A stretch of DNA of 49,243 bases. Origin: Streptomyces roseochromogenus subsp. oscitans DS 12.976 (lineage in GTDB: Bacteria; Actinomycetota; Actinomycetes; Streptomycetales; Streptomycetaceae). The DNA is taken from positions 5,127,680 through 5,176,922 of the forward strand of contig NZ_CM002285.1 of assembly GCF_000497445.1 (NCBI RefSeq). Reading direction: 5' to 3'. Positions 49,015 through 49,243 of this stretch are shown here, piece after piece. The position numbers and the translations under genes were made by a program. Numbering within the stretch: position 1 is the first letter of the stretch; the number at the start of each line of letters is the position of its first letter. The notes below the pieces were generated by a model. It saw nothing but the letters and a program-made list of their open reading frames with translations, was not told the origin of the DNA and did no database searches.

Positions 49015-49243
49015 TCAGTCCTCCGCCAGCTCCGCCACCCCCGTGATCCGGTGCAGGGGATAGGTGCGGACCTCGTCCGCCGTGTGGTCGTAGGCCGTGA
49101 CGAAGCCGCCCTCGACGCGGACCGGGGCGATGACGCGCTGGCTGGCGGTGCCCTCGGCGTTGACGTAGCCGATCCAGAGGGACTCGCCGGTCAGGACGGC
49201 AGCCTGCATGGTGGCCAGGGTCTCGGCGGAGGAGGTGCGGGGC
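49015..49243 (-). CDS. helicase-associated (WYL-like C-terminal) protein, 3' end only
   Basis: Only the last 75 residues are inside the window; the frame is open to the edge. The visible part, TGESLWIGYVNAEGTASQRV then IAPVRVEGGFVTAYDHTADE and VRTYPLHRITGVAELAED, looks like the WYL-type C-terminal module of the actinobacterial helicase-associated protein usually found beside XPB. The 62-bp gap to the XPB start and shared strand suggest one operon. The start and domain order cannot be seen. Confidence 0.7.
   Translation of the reverse strand, partial: PRTSSAETLATMQAAVLTGESLWIGYVNAEGTASQRVIAPVRVEGGFVTAYDHTADEVRTYPLHRITGVAELAED

Overview
The window reads as a chromosomal segment of a Streptomyces species. 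The DNA is very GC-rich, coding frames have G or C at most third positions, GTG and TTG starts are frequent, and several genes are Streptomyces hallmarks: a GAF-PAS-GGDEF cyclase, XRE-DUF5753/DUF397 pairs, an ECF41 sigma factor, GpgS, and groEL2 behind CIRCE elements. From memory, the order from the GGDEF cyclase through nagA, nagK, otsB, otsA, gpgS, the threonine-synthase-like gene and a cold-shock gene to groEL2 matches the S. coelicolor SCO4281-SCO4296 neighbourhood. No database was searched.

Left part (1-11.8 kb): mixed housekeeping and accessory genes. These are a streptomycin-6-kinase-like gene divergent from a rhomboid-like membrane protein, a putative polyamine-catabolism pair (FAD amine oxidase and SSAT-like acetyltransferase), a deletion remnant of a quinone oxidoreductase, an FAD oxidoreductase, a pentapeptide-repeat protein, an M1 metalloprotease lipoprotein, TerD, ArfB, an ECF41 sigma factor, a DUF6624 pseudogene broken by a pentanucleotide repeat, and a flavin reductase.

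Central part (11.9-28.8 kb): signalling, amino-sugar metabolism, trehalose and stress. cdgB is preceded by a palindrome that fits the Crp consensus exactly. nagK-nagA (GlcNAc kinase and GlcNAc-6-P deacetylase), with a PfkB kinase and a divergent sugar-binding lipoprotein, sits under two DasR-like (dre) sites. otsB and otsA make trehalose, and GpgS makes glucosyl-3-phosphoglycerate. Next comes a SAM-I riboswitch controlling a threonine-synthase-like PLP enzyme and a CysO/MoaD-type sulfur carrier. This block is the best candidate for an unusual system: a thiocarboxylate-dependent homocysteine synthesis module using O-phosphohomoserine. A cold-shock protein and CIRCE-controlled groEL2 follow.

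Right part (28.8-49.2 kb): a more variable stretch (Uma2-like protein with a duplicated N-terminus, winged-helix protein, DUF397 and XRE-DUF5753 pair, small unknown), an OYE-type flavin oxidoreductase behind a possible 8-codon leader, a type-B carboxylesterase, a methyltransferase, a MurNAc operon (RpiR regulator, murQ, PTS EIIBC), a DUF4031 pair, an MDMPI-GNAT fusion, an HD-domain protein, cutC with a dre-like site, a repeat-rich membrane protein, a HelD-type helicase, an XPB helicase, and the 3' end of a helicase-associated protein cut by the window edge. I saw no rRNA, tRNA, CRISPR array, insertion sequence or prophage.
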